Notes: generated from the sequence alone by a model not told the origin. Positions 33,700-42,791 are shown, counted from the stretch's first letter. The stretch: DNA of 64,000 nucleotides from DASRAJ01 sp035638255 (GCA_035638255.1 DASRAJ010000057.1:1-64000); one strand, 5' to 3'. Program-made: numbers and translations.

Positions 33700-35250
33700 C
33701 TAAAAATTTACAAAATTAAACAGGAGGAAAATTCTCTGTTCGCCTGTTGTTATATTCAAAGAAGAGGCATTAGGATAGTGATCATTTCTGTGATACAACA
33801 AATACTCATATCCTATATTCAGGCTCTTATACAGTTTAATAGTAACTCTTGGACGCAAAATACTAATGAAATTATCACTCTGCTTTCCCACGTAGGTATG
33901 GAGCCAATAGAAATAATATTCGGCTGCAAGTTGTCCCCATTTAAAATTCAGGGCGGTTAAAAATTTCATTTCTCCACCGCCTGAATAGGTATAATTCTTA
34001 AAATCCGTATTAAGAGAAGTGTCGGTCCCGGTCAAGATTTTTTTTGCATTGCTTGCACCCAACGGCACTACGGCAATATGGAGCTCATTTTGAAAGTTAC
34101 CACTTCTAAATACCGGCACTCTTGAAATTATACTGCCGCCGAATCCAATTGTTCCTATTTCAAAGCTGTCAGTATTCCAATAGTCATAGTGTTGAAACCC
34201 TCCAATCAGCATTTTCATTTTATAGCTGCTGTCAATATTGCCCCCGAACAGAAACCCGTCACCGATCACATTGTTGGCTACATTGGTTGTAGAATTAAAA
34301 CCTAAATCGGCACGCAAGCGGAAGTAATCAAACGGTTTCCTGTACCTGATTTCATAAGGATCCCCATAAGTAAAATTGAGATTAAGAAGGGGGATGAAAT
34401 TTTTGAATTTTTGTGTTCCGAAGTTACTTCCGTTATTTGGCTGATGTGCCCCGACAGTAACCGTGAGAGAAAGTGGTTCCTTCTGATAAATCTCTTTTTG
34501 GACAACCCTCGTCATCTTCCCCTGCAAAAGCCGGTTGAATCCTCTTTCAGGATCTATAACTGTTCCTATAATTTCACGCAGTACTCTAGCTCCGCCCGTT
34601 TTCCTGTCATCGAGAATGCTCGAACTTAACCGGTAAAGAACTTCACCGAGAAATATCCCGCTCACCGTTGTATTGATCACGTCATTGTACGAAGGTTTAG
34701 TGGCTTCCATAAAATACTCCCACATTAAACTTCCACCCAAAACAAATGGTGTTGATTCATAAAACTTATATCCATTAGAGCGTGCAGCGTTGAAGTAAAG
34801 ACTTCCCGTATATGGATGCAGCGAAAAATTTGTCGGGAAATCATCGGTATCCCATTCCCAGCCATTTTTAAAATTGTCTTTTATTGTCTCTGAGCTTATG
34901 TGTGAATAAGGGGAATCTATTACATACCTGTCATAAGACCAGATTATGCCATTCGTCAACACTACTTCACCAATAGGGATTAACGCCGAATATCTTTTGT
35001 TGAAAGCCGGATCATCATTTCTTAAATAATTCTTATGAGGAAGCGGTAAAGTGTCTTCGCCGGACTGCGGGAAAGTATCTTTGAATGAAATCCTTTTTGA
35101 CTGATCGCTAAAATAGTTTAGAGATAATTTTTTTCCGAGCGACTGAGTAGAACCTGCTACTAATTTCCAATCAAGATCAGTTTGACCGGAAGCCGGAATT
35201 ACAGTGCAAGACAGGAGTCCGGAAAAAATTGCGACGTAGATTGTTTTCAT
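33700..35250 (-). CDS. DUF3943-like outer-membrane protein
   Basis: The 516-residue protein has signal peptide MKTIYVAIFSGLLSCTVIPASGQ. The middle carries the DUF3943 signature: KNGWEWDTDDFPTNFSLHPYTGSLYFNAARS, WEYFMEATKPSYNDVINTTVSGIFLGEVLYR. The C-terminal part consists of alternating amphipathic strands ending in an aromatic residue (LLFNFVNF), as in an outer-membrane beta-barrel. It is the first gene of a two-gene operon with the phospholipase C-like gene, only 2 bases apart. It may form the outer-membrane partner or channel for that enzyme. Confidence 0.82.
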   Translation of the reverse strand: MKTIYVAIFSGLLSCTVIPASGQTDLDWKLVAGSTQSLGKKLSLNYFSDQSKRISFKDTFPQSGEDTLPLPHKNYLRNDDPAFNKRYSALIPIGEVVLTNGIIWSYDRYVIDSPYSHISSETIKDNFKNGWEWDTDDFPTNFSLHPYTGSLYFNAARSNGYKFYESTPFVLGGSLMWEYFMEATKPSYNDVINTTVSGIFLGEVLYRLSSSILDDRKTGGARVLREIIGTVIDPERGFNRLLQGKMTRVVQKEIYQKEPLSLTVTVGAHQPNNGSNFGTQKFKNFIPLLNLNFTYGDPYEIRYRKPFDYFRLRADLGFNSTTNVANNVIGDGFLFGGNIDSSYKMKMLIGGFQHYDYWNTDSFEIGTIGFGGSIISRVPVFRSGNFQNELHIAVVPLGASNAKKILTGTDTSLNTDFKNYTYSGGGEMKFLTALNFKWGQLAAEYYFYWLHTYVGKQSDNFISILRPRVTIKLYKSLNIGYEYLLYHRNDHYPNASSLNITTGEQRIFLLFNFVNF

Positions 35251-35523
35251 GTAATACTTTGCATCTTTAAAACATGAACTACGCCAAACTGCGATGTACC
35301 AGTTGAATGTTCAAAATTCGGGGAGACAGAACAACAGTTGCCTGCTTCGGACGAAAACCGGGAGTTTCTAACACCATGAGTAGAAAATCTCGCTGGGCAC
35401 TCCTGTAAATATCATAATTAGCATGAAGAAGTTTCCGGTTAACTTTTCAGGTTAATGAGGTGTTGCCTGCTATATCATTCCTTTAAACTTTCCCGGAAGG
35501 TGACTAATTCTCACCCTTACCTT

Positions 35524-35967
35524 TTAATGTTTTTCTTTCTGTGGCAATGAATCCACACTCACCATTGGTTTAAGATTCCCTCTATGACAGGTTACGCAGG
35601 TGATTTGCTCAAGGTTTCCATCCTCCATTTTACTCAGGTATTTATGATTGATGGCGGTAACCATTCTGATCATTTGGCGAGCAATAATTTTTTCCTTCTT
35701 TGCGTCAGAGGGAAAATCAAAATCGGGATGTTCCGGAGTACCGCTTGACAGGGTAACATGACAGTGATTACATCTAACACCCAATGCTTTTGAAAAACCC
35801 TTCATAGTTTGTATGAGTTCTTCATGAGTAATATTTTTAGGAAGCACTTTTAAATTCTTTGGCTTCTCCGGTTCTTCCTGTTTTGTTTGTCCGGAAGTTT
35901 GTAATCCGATAATCAATGCGATCACCGCAATTACTGAGATCATTTTTTTTATAGTTGATGTAAGCAT
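35524..35967 (-). CDS. c-type cytochrome, two CxxCH motifs
   Basis: The 147-residue protein has a signal anchor (MISVIAVIALIIGLQTSG) and two haem-binding motifs, CNHCH and CVTCH, in the arrangement found in small Bacteroidota cytochromes related to the photosynthetic-reaction-centre cytochrome subunit (MKGFSKALGVRCNHCH...ITCVTCHRG). It would act in the periplasm as an electron carrier. It is a single gene; no oxidase partner is nearby. Confidence 0.87.
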   Translation of the reverse strand: MLTSTIKKMISVIAVIALIIGLQTSGQTKQEEPEKPKNLKVLPKNITHEELIQTMKGFSKALGVRCNHCHVTLSSGTPEHPDFDFPSDAKKEKIIARQMIRMVTAINHKYLSKMEDGNLEQITCVTCHRGNLKPMVSVDSLPQKEKH

Positions 35968-36038
35968 GGTGATGAAGTTTATATTGATTTTACAGAGATG
36001 TCATTTCTAAAACAAGCGTCCTCCCCGGTAGTGACAAT

Positions 36039-36821
36039 CTAAAAATGCAGGAACTCCGGCTTATGAATCTCAGCAATACCGAAGCCAATCACGGCTCCGG
36101 TAATGTATCCAACCACAACATCAATCGGAAAATGTTTTTTCGCCTTCACCCGCAGGTAACCTACCACAGCAGGCATTAAAGCACCCGAGGACCAGATGAG
36201 TATCTTATCGAACTTAGTATCTGCCTGCGAAGCCAAAATATCAGCAGTGAGAAAAGAAAAAGCCGCCGTGGAAGAAGTATGTCCTGAGAAAAATGAGCGG
36301 TTCACATCACCAAAGCCCTTCTCAGTCCGCAGATCATTAAAGGTAGGATACTGGCTGCGGTAATAACAAAAAGGACGCGCGTGATGAACATAATTCTTAA
36401 ACAGATCAGTGGCAGCCTGGTTAAGTGCCACAATTTGAATGAGCATCAATGCATTTGTTCCACGCATTGATTCATCATTAGCGGCTGCCGGCAAAATAAG
36501 CAGTGATGTTTCCAGTGCTGTCAAAATCGTTCCGATCAGGAGACCATCGCTGAGTTTGTCCGCAACAATGTCTGCTTTCAATGGCGCCGAGGTATCGCCG
36601 CAAACTTTGATTCTGTTCAATGATTCAAATTGCACTTCAGTAAGCAGGTGCCTGTCATGGCGCGTATTGGTATACATGCCGATGCCAAGGGAGATTCCGC
36701 TGAATGCGGTTAAAGGGATGTCTAACTCAGGGCTTAAAGAAAATGAGTATGCCGGTTGGGATAAAGAAAATTCACTTCGCAAAACCACTACGCAAATGAA
36801 TAAGAGGAATTTACTTTTCAT
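36039..36821 (-). CDS. PAP2-family phosphatase 3
   Basis: The 260-residue protein has a signal peptide or first helix (MKSKFLLFICVVVLRSEFSLSQ) and PAP2 motifs ARPFCYYRSQYP, RSFFSGHTSSTAA (intact SGH) and GYLRVKAKKHFPIDVVVG. It is shorter than the other two PAP2 proteins and lies 71 bases after the cytochrome gene on the same strand, so co-transcription is possible. Confidence 0.87.
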   Translation of the reverse strand: MKSKFLLFICVVVLRSEFSLSQPAYSFSLSPELDIPLTAFSGISLGIGMYTNTRHDRHLLTEVQFESLNRIKVCGDTSAPLKADIVADKLSDGLLIGTILTALETSLLILPAAANDESMRGTNALMLIQIVALNQAATDLFKNYVHHARPFCYYRSQYPTFNDLRTEKGFGDVNRSFFSGHTSSTAAFSFLTADILASQADTKFDKILIWSSGALMPAVVGYLRVKAKKHFPIDVVVGYITGAVIGFGIAEIHKPEFLHF

Positions 36822-37199
36822 GCAGCGTTCAGTTTAATTGAATCGCTTTCTCCAGCATAAGATATACCAATCGAATATTGACTATCAACCGAAAATTTGA
36901 ACTTGAAGCGAGACGGTTCTCCTTCAGAAAGCGCAGCGAGGTTGAATGTCATTGGTCAAAGAACCTGATTTGTTCGCAGGACTCTGTGAGAAAATAGCCC
37001 GCACTACCAATGAATGGACTCACTATCCATCAGTAATTCAGGAATCAGATAATTTCTAAAACTTTTATGTTTCTCTCACGTAGAGGTAGGATAATGCGCA
37101 TATAATGTTGCTTCAATATTGAGAAATAAAAGTTGCCTCACTGCTGCAAGCTCAAATTATTCGACAGGAAACTTATACTTCACCGAAATTAATTTAATA
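36822..37199. other. Intergenic region with one weak small frame
   Basis: This gap before the 108-residue gene holds a 37-codon frame (36946-37059, listed separately) and otherwise nothing convincing. No repeats, hairpins or RNA genes were recognised. Confidence 0.45.
36946..37059 (+). CDS. Possible 37-residue small protein
   Basis: An ATG at 36946 opens MSLVKEPDLFAGLCEKIART and the frame ends TTNEWTHYPSVIQESDNF before TAA at 37057-37059. The residue mix is protein-like and a purine-rich GCGAGG precedes it, but it is short and not recognised. It may be a real small protein, a gene remnant or chance. Confidence 0.25.
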   Translation: MSLVKEPDLFAGLCEKIARTTNEWTHYPSVIQESDNF

Positions 37200-37526
37200 A
37201 TGAGATCCCCAAAGCTTGTTCAAATAGTAATTACTGACGACCACGATCCCACGAAACATCCGGATCAGCGAATCATCTTCGATGTGTACAGATCGGTCGG
37301 TAGAGCCACCGTCTTTTTAAAAGAGTTAGGAATTACACTTAACACACAGGCACTTTATCAGTTGTGGAAACGCGCTAACAGCGCAAAAATCGAAATGAGT
37401 TTCGGCATTGAGGCCGACTATCATGAGAAGCTGATGAAGATCTGCCCCGTCAATAAAAGACTTCCGCTTTCTGAGGCATTGGATAATGAGACCGCGCACA
37501 TTGGCATCTTACCAATGGTCGATTAG
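37200..37526 (+). CDS. Hypothetical 108-residue protein
   Basis: The product from ATG 37200 begins MRSPKLVQIVITDDHDPTKH and reads as a compact alpha/beta soluble protein without membrane segments or signal peptide. No family was recognised. The frame can be extended upstream with a TTG start at 37119, but those residues look non-coding. The composition is normal for the window. Confidence 0.6.
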   Translation: MRSPKLVQIVITDDHDPTKHPDQRIIFDVYRSVGRATVFLKELGITLNTQALYQLWKRANSAKIEMSFGIEADYHEKLMKICPVNKRLPLSEALDNETAHIGILPMVD

Positions 37527-37765
37527 CTTTTCTGTTCTATCAGCATCAAAAATTTATCAGTATGGGCAATGATACTTTAAAGCACTGTGAAGATTATTCG
37601 CGAAGAAAAAAAATTATCCTTCATCATCGAAGAAGGTCAGAGCGGTATAAGGGTTATGTCACCCTTCGGTTCATTATCAGGATCATTAAAAAGATCTATG
37701 GATAAGACAAATACCTTATCACCGTTGTGTCAGGTTCTAAATTCATTTCTTAATAAATTGAAGTT

Positions 37766-38179
37766 ATGTTTTCAAAAATAACCGTATCGTGGTTGAGAAT
37801 AGTGGGACAAGGGATTGCTTTCTCAGCACTCGTCCTCGTTCTTTTCTTTCTTTTCCGGGAAGGATTTCCGGATACGAGTAAGGGTGAAGGAAAAGAGTTA
37901 TTGTTTTTTCTGCCCTTTTTTCTGCTTACTGTCCTCGGATATGTCCTTGCATATTTTTTTCCCGCAAGAGGGGCGTCTATGGTGATTGCAGGAGGCGTGC
38001 TTATGATGTGCAATCAATTATTTTTTTCCAACTACTCAACAGCGTTGATTTTCGGATTACCGTTTGTTGTTTCCGGAGCACTAACATTATTTGCTACAAG
38101 AAAATCGAGTCCAAAAAGCGACAGGCAAAAAATCCCCCGGTGGAACAATGCTGATCAGAATAATCGCGCTACAACATGA
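37766..38179 (+). CDS. Hypothetical small four-helix membrane protein
   Basis: The 137-residue product has four hydrophobic helices (GIAFSALVLVLFFLF, LLFFLPFFLLTVLGYVLAYFF, MVIAGGVLMMCNQLFF, LIFGLPFVVSGALTLF) and a short basic C-terminus. It resembles small inner-membrane proteins of unknown function. It converges on the thioredoxin-like gene. The upstream 240 bases hold competing weak frames (a 47-residue frame at 37562-37705 and a 64-residue one from 37587), none convincing. Confidence 0.65.
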   Translation: MFSKITVSWLRIVGQGIAFSALVLVLFFLFREGFPDTSKGEGKELLFFLPFFLLTVLGYVLAYFFPARGASMVIAGGVLMMCNQLFFSNYSTALIFGLPFVVSGALTLFATRKSSPKSDRQKIPRWNNADQNNRATT

Positions 38180-38201
38180 TCAGTTATTGTGCAGGCGATG
38201 C

Positions 38202-39737
38202 TTACTCGAGCAGCCGTAATATATCACCATAAACTTCCTGACCGGTACTTGGTCGTTTTGCATTCAGGTCAACGATATTTCCTTTTTTATCAATGAGCAT
38301 ATAGCGCGGGATGCTGTTGATCTGGAAAAATGTCGCAATCGGAGAGTTCCAGTTTCCGGGGGAGATGGCCAATTTGCCTTCCATACCAATTTGCTTCACG
38401 GCATTTTTCCACGCATCTTCCGACTGATCAATGGAGATGTAGAGAAAAACAATTTGCTTTAGTTGCTGCGGCGTGAACATTTCATGCAACTGCTTTGAAT
38501 ACGGCATTTCATTTCTGCACGGTCCGCACCAGCTTGCCCAATAGTCAACATACACGACCTTGCCTTTCAAATCATCGAAAGTGAAATTATTGCCATCAAT
38601 ATCTTTCAACATCGGATACCCGCCGCTCTTAGATTCATTTGATGTCCGCGAAGATCCCGCCGGAGAAGCATTTGCATTGCTGCCAAGCGGGGAACTTCCA
38701 ACAACATCTTTCATCGCAAGTCGAGCATCCACCTTGCTCTTTAAAAGCTTAGAGTATGTGCCGTTGTTTTCCTTTAAGCTCAGCACATCATAAATATGCT
38801 TGGCGGTATATTGACTTACTTTCTGCAAATCATGGTTGAGGTACCAGGCGATGAACCAAATCGCAGATTGTTCTGAAAAATTTTTATTCGCCGTAGTCAC
38901 TTTTCCTTCCATCGAGAGACTCATGTCCTTGAATTTATTAAAGCCGTTTGCTGCTGAAGTGAAGTACACATTATAATAATAAAGAAAATCGCGATAGACT
39001 TCACAATTGAGGGCATCGTCATTCATGAGCTTTGAGTCAATTCCATCGAGCATCACGGAAGGAAATGCTTTCACCGTAAGTATTTGTGCAGATTGATTTG
39101 CCTGTATGATCGGGTATGAGAGCAAACAAGCGTAATAGTTATAGCGAATCATGTTCTCGACATAATTCCTGAACATTGGACTAAAAACATCTTTATCCTT
39201 GTACGTGTTGTAAAAGTCACGCTGCTTTTTGCGCTCATCAAATAACTTTATTTCAAAAGCATCCACATCCATACTGAGTATTGAGTTGTTGATGGCGGCC
39301 CTGTCAAAATCTTTATTGAAGGTTTGAAAAAAGTTTTTCAGAAACTCGTTGTGTACCGCCCCCTTGCCGGAAAATGAAATGACTTTGTACAATGAATCAT
39401 TGCCAACATCCACCTGCATCTCATCGCCCGGCTCAACAAACAGGGGGATTGACTGATGGTGGTAAGTGAATTGTGCTGTCGTTGGTTTTGCAACTGCAAA
39501 GTTCAAGTCACATTCATTATTGCTGATAGTGGTTTGGTAAGATTTTTCATAGTCATCAATAAAGTATTGAGCGGGAATGACGATAACTGTATCACCTGCA
39601 GTTGCAGCGAGTTGCCCGCTCTGAATGGTAAACTTCACCCCGCCACGGGCAAATGTGCAATGAATGTTCACGCTGTTTTGAGCAGCCGCTGCTAAGGGAA
39701 AGAGGAATATTAAGAAGGAAAATATTTTTTTGTTCAT
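38202..39737 (-). CDS. Thioredoxin-domain (TlpA-like) protein with large N-terminal part
   Basis: From ATG 39737 the product has 511 residues with signal peptide MNKKIFSFLIFLFPLAAAAQ. The C-terminal third is a TlpA/ResA-type thioredoxin fold with active site WCGPC (about residues 400-406, YWASWCGPCRNEMP) and cis-proline region SIPRYMLIDKKG. The first 330 residues form an uncharacterised beta-rich plus helical part (DUF4369-like lead-in) common in Bacteroidota. It probably reduces or forms disulfides in the periplasm. The frame extends to 39854, but those residues precede the signal peptide. Confidence 0.85.
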   Translation of the reverse strand: MNKKIFSFLIFLFPLAAAAQNSVNIHCTFARGGVKFTIQSGQLAATAGDTVIVIPAQYFIDDYEKSYQTTISNNECDLNFAVAKPTTAQFTYHHQSIPLFVEPGDEMQVDVGNDSLYKVISFSGKGAVHNEFLKNFFQTFNKDFDRAAINNSILSMDVDAFEIKLFDERKKQRDFYNTYKDKDVFSPMFRNYVENMIRYNYYACLLSYPIIQANQSAQILTVKAFPSVMLDGIDSKLMNDDALNCEVYRDFLYYYNVYFTSAANGFNKFKDMSLSMEGKVTTANKNFSEQSAIWFIAWYLNHDLQKVSQYTAKHIYDVLSLKENNGTYSKLLKSKVDARLAMKDVVGSSPLGSNANASPAGSSRTSNESKSGGYPMLKDIDGNNFTFDDLKGKVVYVDYWASWCGPCRNEMPYSKQLHEMFTPQQLKQIVFLYISIDQSEDAWKNAVKQIGMEGKLAISPGNWNSPIATFFQINSIPRYMLIDKKGNIVDLNAKRPSTGQEVYGDILRLLE

Positions 39738-39916
39738 GGTGAACGAGATTCGAAGTAGGTGTGTAGTTGATGGGTGAAGGTATTTCAAAATTTCAACACG
39801 GAGGTGGTTAGTGGTTCTTTTCGATTCTTGCCTTAATGCGAAGAAGTCTTTCACGGATTTCGTAGAACTACCCGTGAGAAGTTTTGAAGATGGTTATCGA
39901 AAAGAATCTATGAGAA

Positions 39917-40351
39917 TCACATTTGCTGCGAAACCACATGCGGCATCCCTTTCCCTGTTTCACACAGTGTCTTTAAACTTTTCATAAACAAGCCCCAGTT
40001 AAAATTGCACGAGCCATAAAAATCTGTAGCTTCTTTCCAATTCTTTTGTTCAAATTTTACCTTGGTGTTTTTGTCTTTGTCTTCTGAAAGAGTAAAAGAC
40101 AAATTCGTCCCAATCCATTCCTGGGGGCCATCCACGCAAGTCCATGTGACGAGTTTATTTATTTCTGTTGTCATCACTTTCATTTTGTTGAACATTCCCT
40201 CCCCGAAACCAAAGCGCAGTTCACCATTGTTCGCCGGATCGCCCGCCACGTCGGTAGTCCACCAATTGCGCAGGCCGTTCAATTGCGTAATCGCCTCGTA
40301 CACTATGCTAACAGGTGCTTTCACCTTGAAGTTATGCTGGATGTTTACCAT
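39917..40351 (-). CDS. SRPBCC/AHSA1-family protein
   Basis: The 144-residue protein has the SRPBCC pattern: VNIQHNFKVKAPVSIVYEAITQLNGLRNWWTTDV at the N-terminus and FEQKNWKEATDFYGSCNFNWGLFMKSLKTLCETGKG at the end. Members bind hydrophobic ligands in a START-like cavity; no specific role can be given. It is distinct from the frameshifted relative at 1.2-1.65 kb. Confidence 0.87.
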   Translation of the reverse strand: MVNIQHNFKVKAPVSIVYEAITQLNGLRNWWTTDVAGDPANNGELRFGFGEGMFNKMKVMTTEINKLVTWTCVDGPQEWIGTNLSFTLSEDKDKNTKVKFEQKNWKEATDFYGSCNFNWGLFMKSLKTLCETGKGMPHVVSQQM

Positions 40352-40390
40352 GGTTACGAATTTTGAAATGAAAACTAAAAAGAAAAAACT

Positions 40391-40595
40391 GAGAGGAGCT
40401 ATTTGGGGTATTAGGAAATTCGGGTACTTGGGATTGGATTACTATCGTATTCGCGATTTCCCAATTTCCTAATTCCCCAATTTCCAAATAAATTGAGAGG
40501 GGCTATTTGAGAATCAGGATATTCGGGTCCCGGGAATTGGATTACCACAGTATTCGTCATTTCCCAATTTCCTAATTCCCCAATTTCCAAATAGG
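40391..40595. repeat. Two tandem 104-bp repeat units, each an imperfect inverted repeat
   Basis: Unit 1 (40391-40494) and unit 2 (40495-about 40595) share GAGAGG[A/G]GCTATTTG, ATTCGGGT, GGATTAC[T/C]A and a long identical right side ATTTCCCAATTTCCTAATTC and CCCAATTTCCAAATA. Within each unit GGAATTAGGAAATT-like sequence on the left pairs with AATTTCCTAATTCC on the right. The same motif appears singly near 26485. It lies between divergent or neighbouring minus-strand genes and codes for nothing. Confidence 0.85.
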
Positions 40596-40607
40596 ATCAT
40601 TCTGAAT

Positions 40608-40973
40608 TCACATTTCTTGATTCCCCTGGTTACTTTTCTTTTCAATCATGTCAATGATCTCACGATGACGGTTTTTAAATTCTTCCATCGTTGCGCAGTA
40701 CTCGATAAAATCATCGTCGAACAGTTCACCGGTTTCAAACTCTTCAACCACTTGTGTTGAAGAATCTTCAAAAAATTCTATGATGAAGGGTCTTACTTCA
40801 TCTTCGTCCTGAAGGTCACCTTCAAACATAGTTTGAACGGTGTAAATTCTATCCCCGATTTTTTTGGTGTAGTCAGGAAACAGAAATGACTTGGGATTGT
40901 TCGTATCCCATTCAGTATACTCTTCCTTTGTCACCTCTTTGAGTTCATCGTTGGTGCAGATGTAATATTTCAT
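40608..40973 (-). CDS. Hypothetical acidic 121-residue protein
   Basis: The product begins MKYYICTNDELKEVTKEEYT and is strongly acidic (LQDEDEVRPFIIEFFEDSS, EFETGELFDDDFIEY). It has a compact soluble look with no signal peptide or membrane helix. No family was recognised. It is a single gene divergent from the small membrane-protein operon at 41.2 kb. Confidence 0.65.
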   Translation of the reverse strand: MKYYICTNDELKEVTKEEYTEWDTNNPKSFLFPDYTKKIGDRIYTVQTMFEGDLQDEDEVRPFIIEFFEDSSTQVVEEFETGELFDDDFIEYCATMEEFKNRHREIIDMIEKKSNQGNQEM

Positions 40974-41239
40974 TTTAGTTTATTTGATGAAGTGATTTGA
41001 AATAATGTGGCGGTGACAAGATATGAAAATTTAGATTCTTGTTGCAGGGTAATTTTTTATCCATATCCGTTGACGATATTCTTTATTCATTCGGAGGAAT
41101 ATCGTGAAAGCTATGAAGTAACTGCCGGAATAAAGCACGCCCTGCAAACTGTACCGGCAATTGGCCGCAATTTTGAGAGACTATACATTGAAAAACAAAT
41201 TGCCAATTTTCTTTCAACTCAATTTTTAATGAAGCACTT

Positions 41240-41575
41240 ATGCAGAAGCCCCTACAACCAAGTGAACACCTCAAAGGGATGATCGAGTCTTTAGAGGGAA
41301 AAATAAAAATACAGGAGGAATATCTGAAGTATGAAGTGCATGACTTGCTTCAAAGCCTGAAACCCGGCACCATAATTAAAACTGCAATTCACCATGTGAT
41401 CGAGGATCCCCGGGCGCGGCGTAAGGTCCTCGGAGCAGGCATTGGACTGGCTGCCGTTGCACTATCAAAAAATATTGTTTCAAAAGGCCTTAGCACCATT
41501 GCGGGGAAAATGATATCAACAGTCTTTCAGTTTATAGGTAACAAAACAAAAAAGAAAAAAAGATGGAACCACTAA
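41240..41575 (+). CDS. Hypothetical 111-residue protein, partner of YqjE-like gene
   Basis: The product begins MQKPLQPSEHLKGMIESLEG. It has a coiled helical N-terminus, a central amphipathic/hydrophobic stretch (LGAGIGLAAVALSKNIVSKGL) and a basic end (NKTKKKKRWNH). It overlaps the next gene by 13 bases (the second gene's ATG lies within the last codons), showing tight coupling. The organisation resembles the YqjD/YqjE/YqjK membrane-stress trio, in which small proteins act together at the inner membrane. Confidence 0.65.
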   Translation: MQKPLQPSEHLKGMIESLEGKIKIQEEYLKYEVHDLLQSLKPGTIIKTAIHHVIEDPRARRKVLGAGIGLAAVALSKNIVSKGLSTIAGKMISTVFQFIGNKTKKKKRWNH

Positions 41576-41985
41576 GAGAAAAAGGCGGAAGGGCACTCGA
41601 ATCACTGGTCAGCTATGTCGAGCTAAGAATGCGGCTCCTGGCTTTAAAGAGTGCCGATAAAAGCTCAAGGGTAGCGTCAGGTTTCCTTACTATTGTCATC
41701 CTTGTTTTAATATTTATCTTCAGTATGGTTTTATTAAGTATTGGAACTGCCGTATTGATTTCCCGCGGACTTGATAAGGCGTGGGCCGGCTATTTTATTG
41801 TAGCCGGAATTTATATCCTCGCGGGAATCGTTCTTGTGAAAATGCGTAAGAGATTCATATTCGAACCCTTGTTAAATTCAATAGTTCATTCTCTCTTGGG
41901 CGCTGAATTGGAGGCGGAAGACAAAATCGAAAACATACAGGATAAAATTGAAGATAAGCTTAACCTGGAGAAGCAACCTGATTAA
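41563..41985 (+). CDS. YqjE / phage-holin-X-like inner membrane protein
   Basis: The 140-residue product has two transmembrane helices (FLTIVILVLIFIFSMVLLSIGTAVLI and GYFIVAGIYILAGIVLVKM), an N-terminal helix and a charged C-terminal coiled helix (AEDKIENIQDKIEDKLNL). This fits the putative actinobacterial holin-X/YqjE family, which is found in envelope stress clusters and is not evidence of a phage. It is translationally coupled to the gene before it. Confidence 0.75.
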   Translation: MEPLREKGGRALESLVSYVELRMRLLALKSADKSSRVASGFLTIVILVLIFIFSMVLLSIGTAVLISRGLDKAWAGYFIVAGIYILAGIVLVKMRKRFIFEPLLNSIVHSLLGAELEAEDKIENIQDKIEDKLNLEKQPD

Positions 41986-42045
41986 TAAAAAGGTCCCCGT
42001 CGTCAAATACTCGTAGCTCTCATCATGTCAATTATCCATAAAAAC

Positions 42046-42078
42046 ATTGTAGCACAGAAGAAATTCCTGTGCTACAAT
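42046..42078. terminator. Strong bidirectional hairpin (12-bp stem)
   Basis: ATTGTAGCACAG (42046-42057) pairs perfectly with CTGTGCTACAAT (42067-42078) around a 9-base loop. It lies between the convergent holin-X-like (ends 41985) and YtxH (ends 42114) genes and probably ends both transcripts. Confidence 0.7.
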
Positions 42079-42113
42079 TAAGATGAATAAGATCCACCAA
42101 TCAGTAAAATGGT

Positions 42114-42314
42114 TTACACCCCCGAAACTTCATCACTTATACGGTCTTTCATTTCCGACATTGCCCTCTTGCCTTTTTGCATCCCTTCATTCCAGTAACC
42201 TTTTACCTTATTCGCGGCGCTTTTCGCACCCTCAATAAGTTCTTCCTTGTCTTCAGTAGCAAGCAGGTAACCGACGGCAGCTCCAATGGCTAATCCAAAA
42301 ATTAATGTTTTCAT
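42114..42314 (-). CDS. YtxH-like small membrane protein
   Basis: The 66-residue product starts MKTLIFGLAIGAAVGYLLAT, a single glycine-rich helix, then a charged amphipathic helix (SAANKVKGYWNEGMQKGKRAM). This is the YtxH/gas-vesicle-associated small protein pattern, linked to envelope or general stress. It faces the YqjE-like pair across a shared terminator, which supports a small stress cluster. Confidence 0.77.
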   Translation of the reverse strand: MKTLIFGLAIGAAVGYLLATEDKEELIEGAKSAANKVKGYWNEGMQKGKRAMSEMKDRISDEVSGV

Positions 42315-42791
42315 ATCTTGAAGTTTTTTTAGTGTTAAAAGATAAGCCGAATATTACAGGTATCATGCCATTCAACTTAAAACTGATTCTACAACTGACA
42401 TGACTGGGTATGTTTGACTTTAAATGCTCTGCGCGAAATCAAGTACAACTTTCCTTCGATTGACCATGGTCCCTCAACAGCAATCCTTCAAAAATGATAA
42501 GCTGCTGTTCGAGAATACTCTTCATTAGCTTTTAATGGTGGGCACCTTTTTAGCATCTGTTCTTCAGCGCTCAATGTGAATATATATATATATATCTGTA
42601 TATATGGATGTTATTTCCGTTCGCCGGTTGAAACTTACCGGAAAGATAAAAAGGCCCTTTTAAATATGATGAGAAACATCGTCAGTATGATTTTACTGTG
42701 GCAATTTATTCCTCAGAAATCCCTGAATATTTATTTGATGATCACTATATAAATAAAGATGGCATGCTTCTATTATAAATCCTAAACTTTA
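42315..42791. other. Intergenic region with an (AT)n tract
   Basis: About 480 bases separate YtxH from the 59-residue gene. They contain an alternating AT tract at 42580-42606 and no convincing frame, hairpin or RNA gene. The promoter of YtxH is expected at the left side. Confidence 0.5.

Noticed and set aside
37562..37781. 47- and 64-residue overlapping plus-strand frames
   Set aside because: They compete with each other, one needs a GTG start, and neither resembles a known protein.
41007..41282. 91-residue plus-strand frame before the 111-residue gene
   Set aside because: The end overlaps the better gene at 41240 and the first half is not protein-like; it may hold a decayed gene but the evidence is weak.
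41563..41985. Phage holin as sign of a prophage
   Set aside because: The holin-X/YqjE family is common in chromosomal stress clusters and no other phage gene is nearby.
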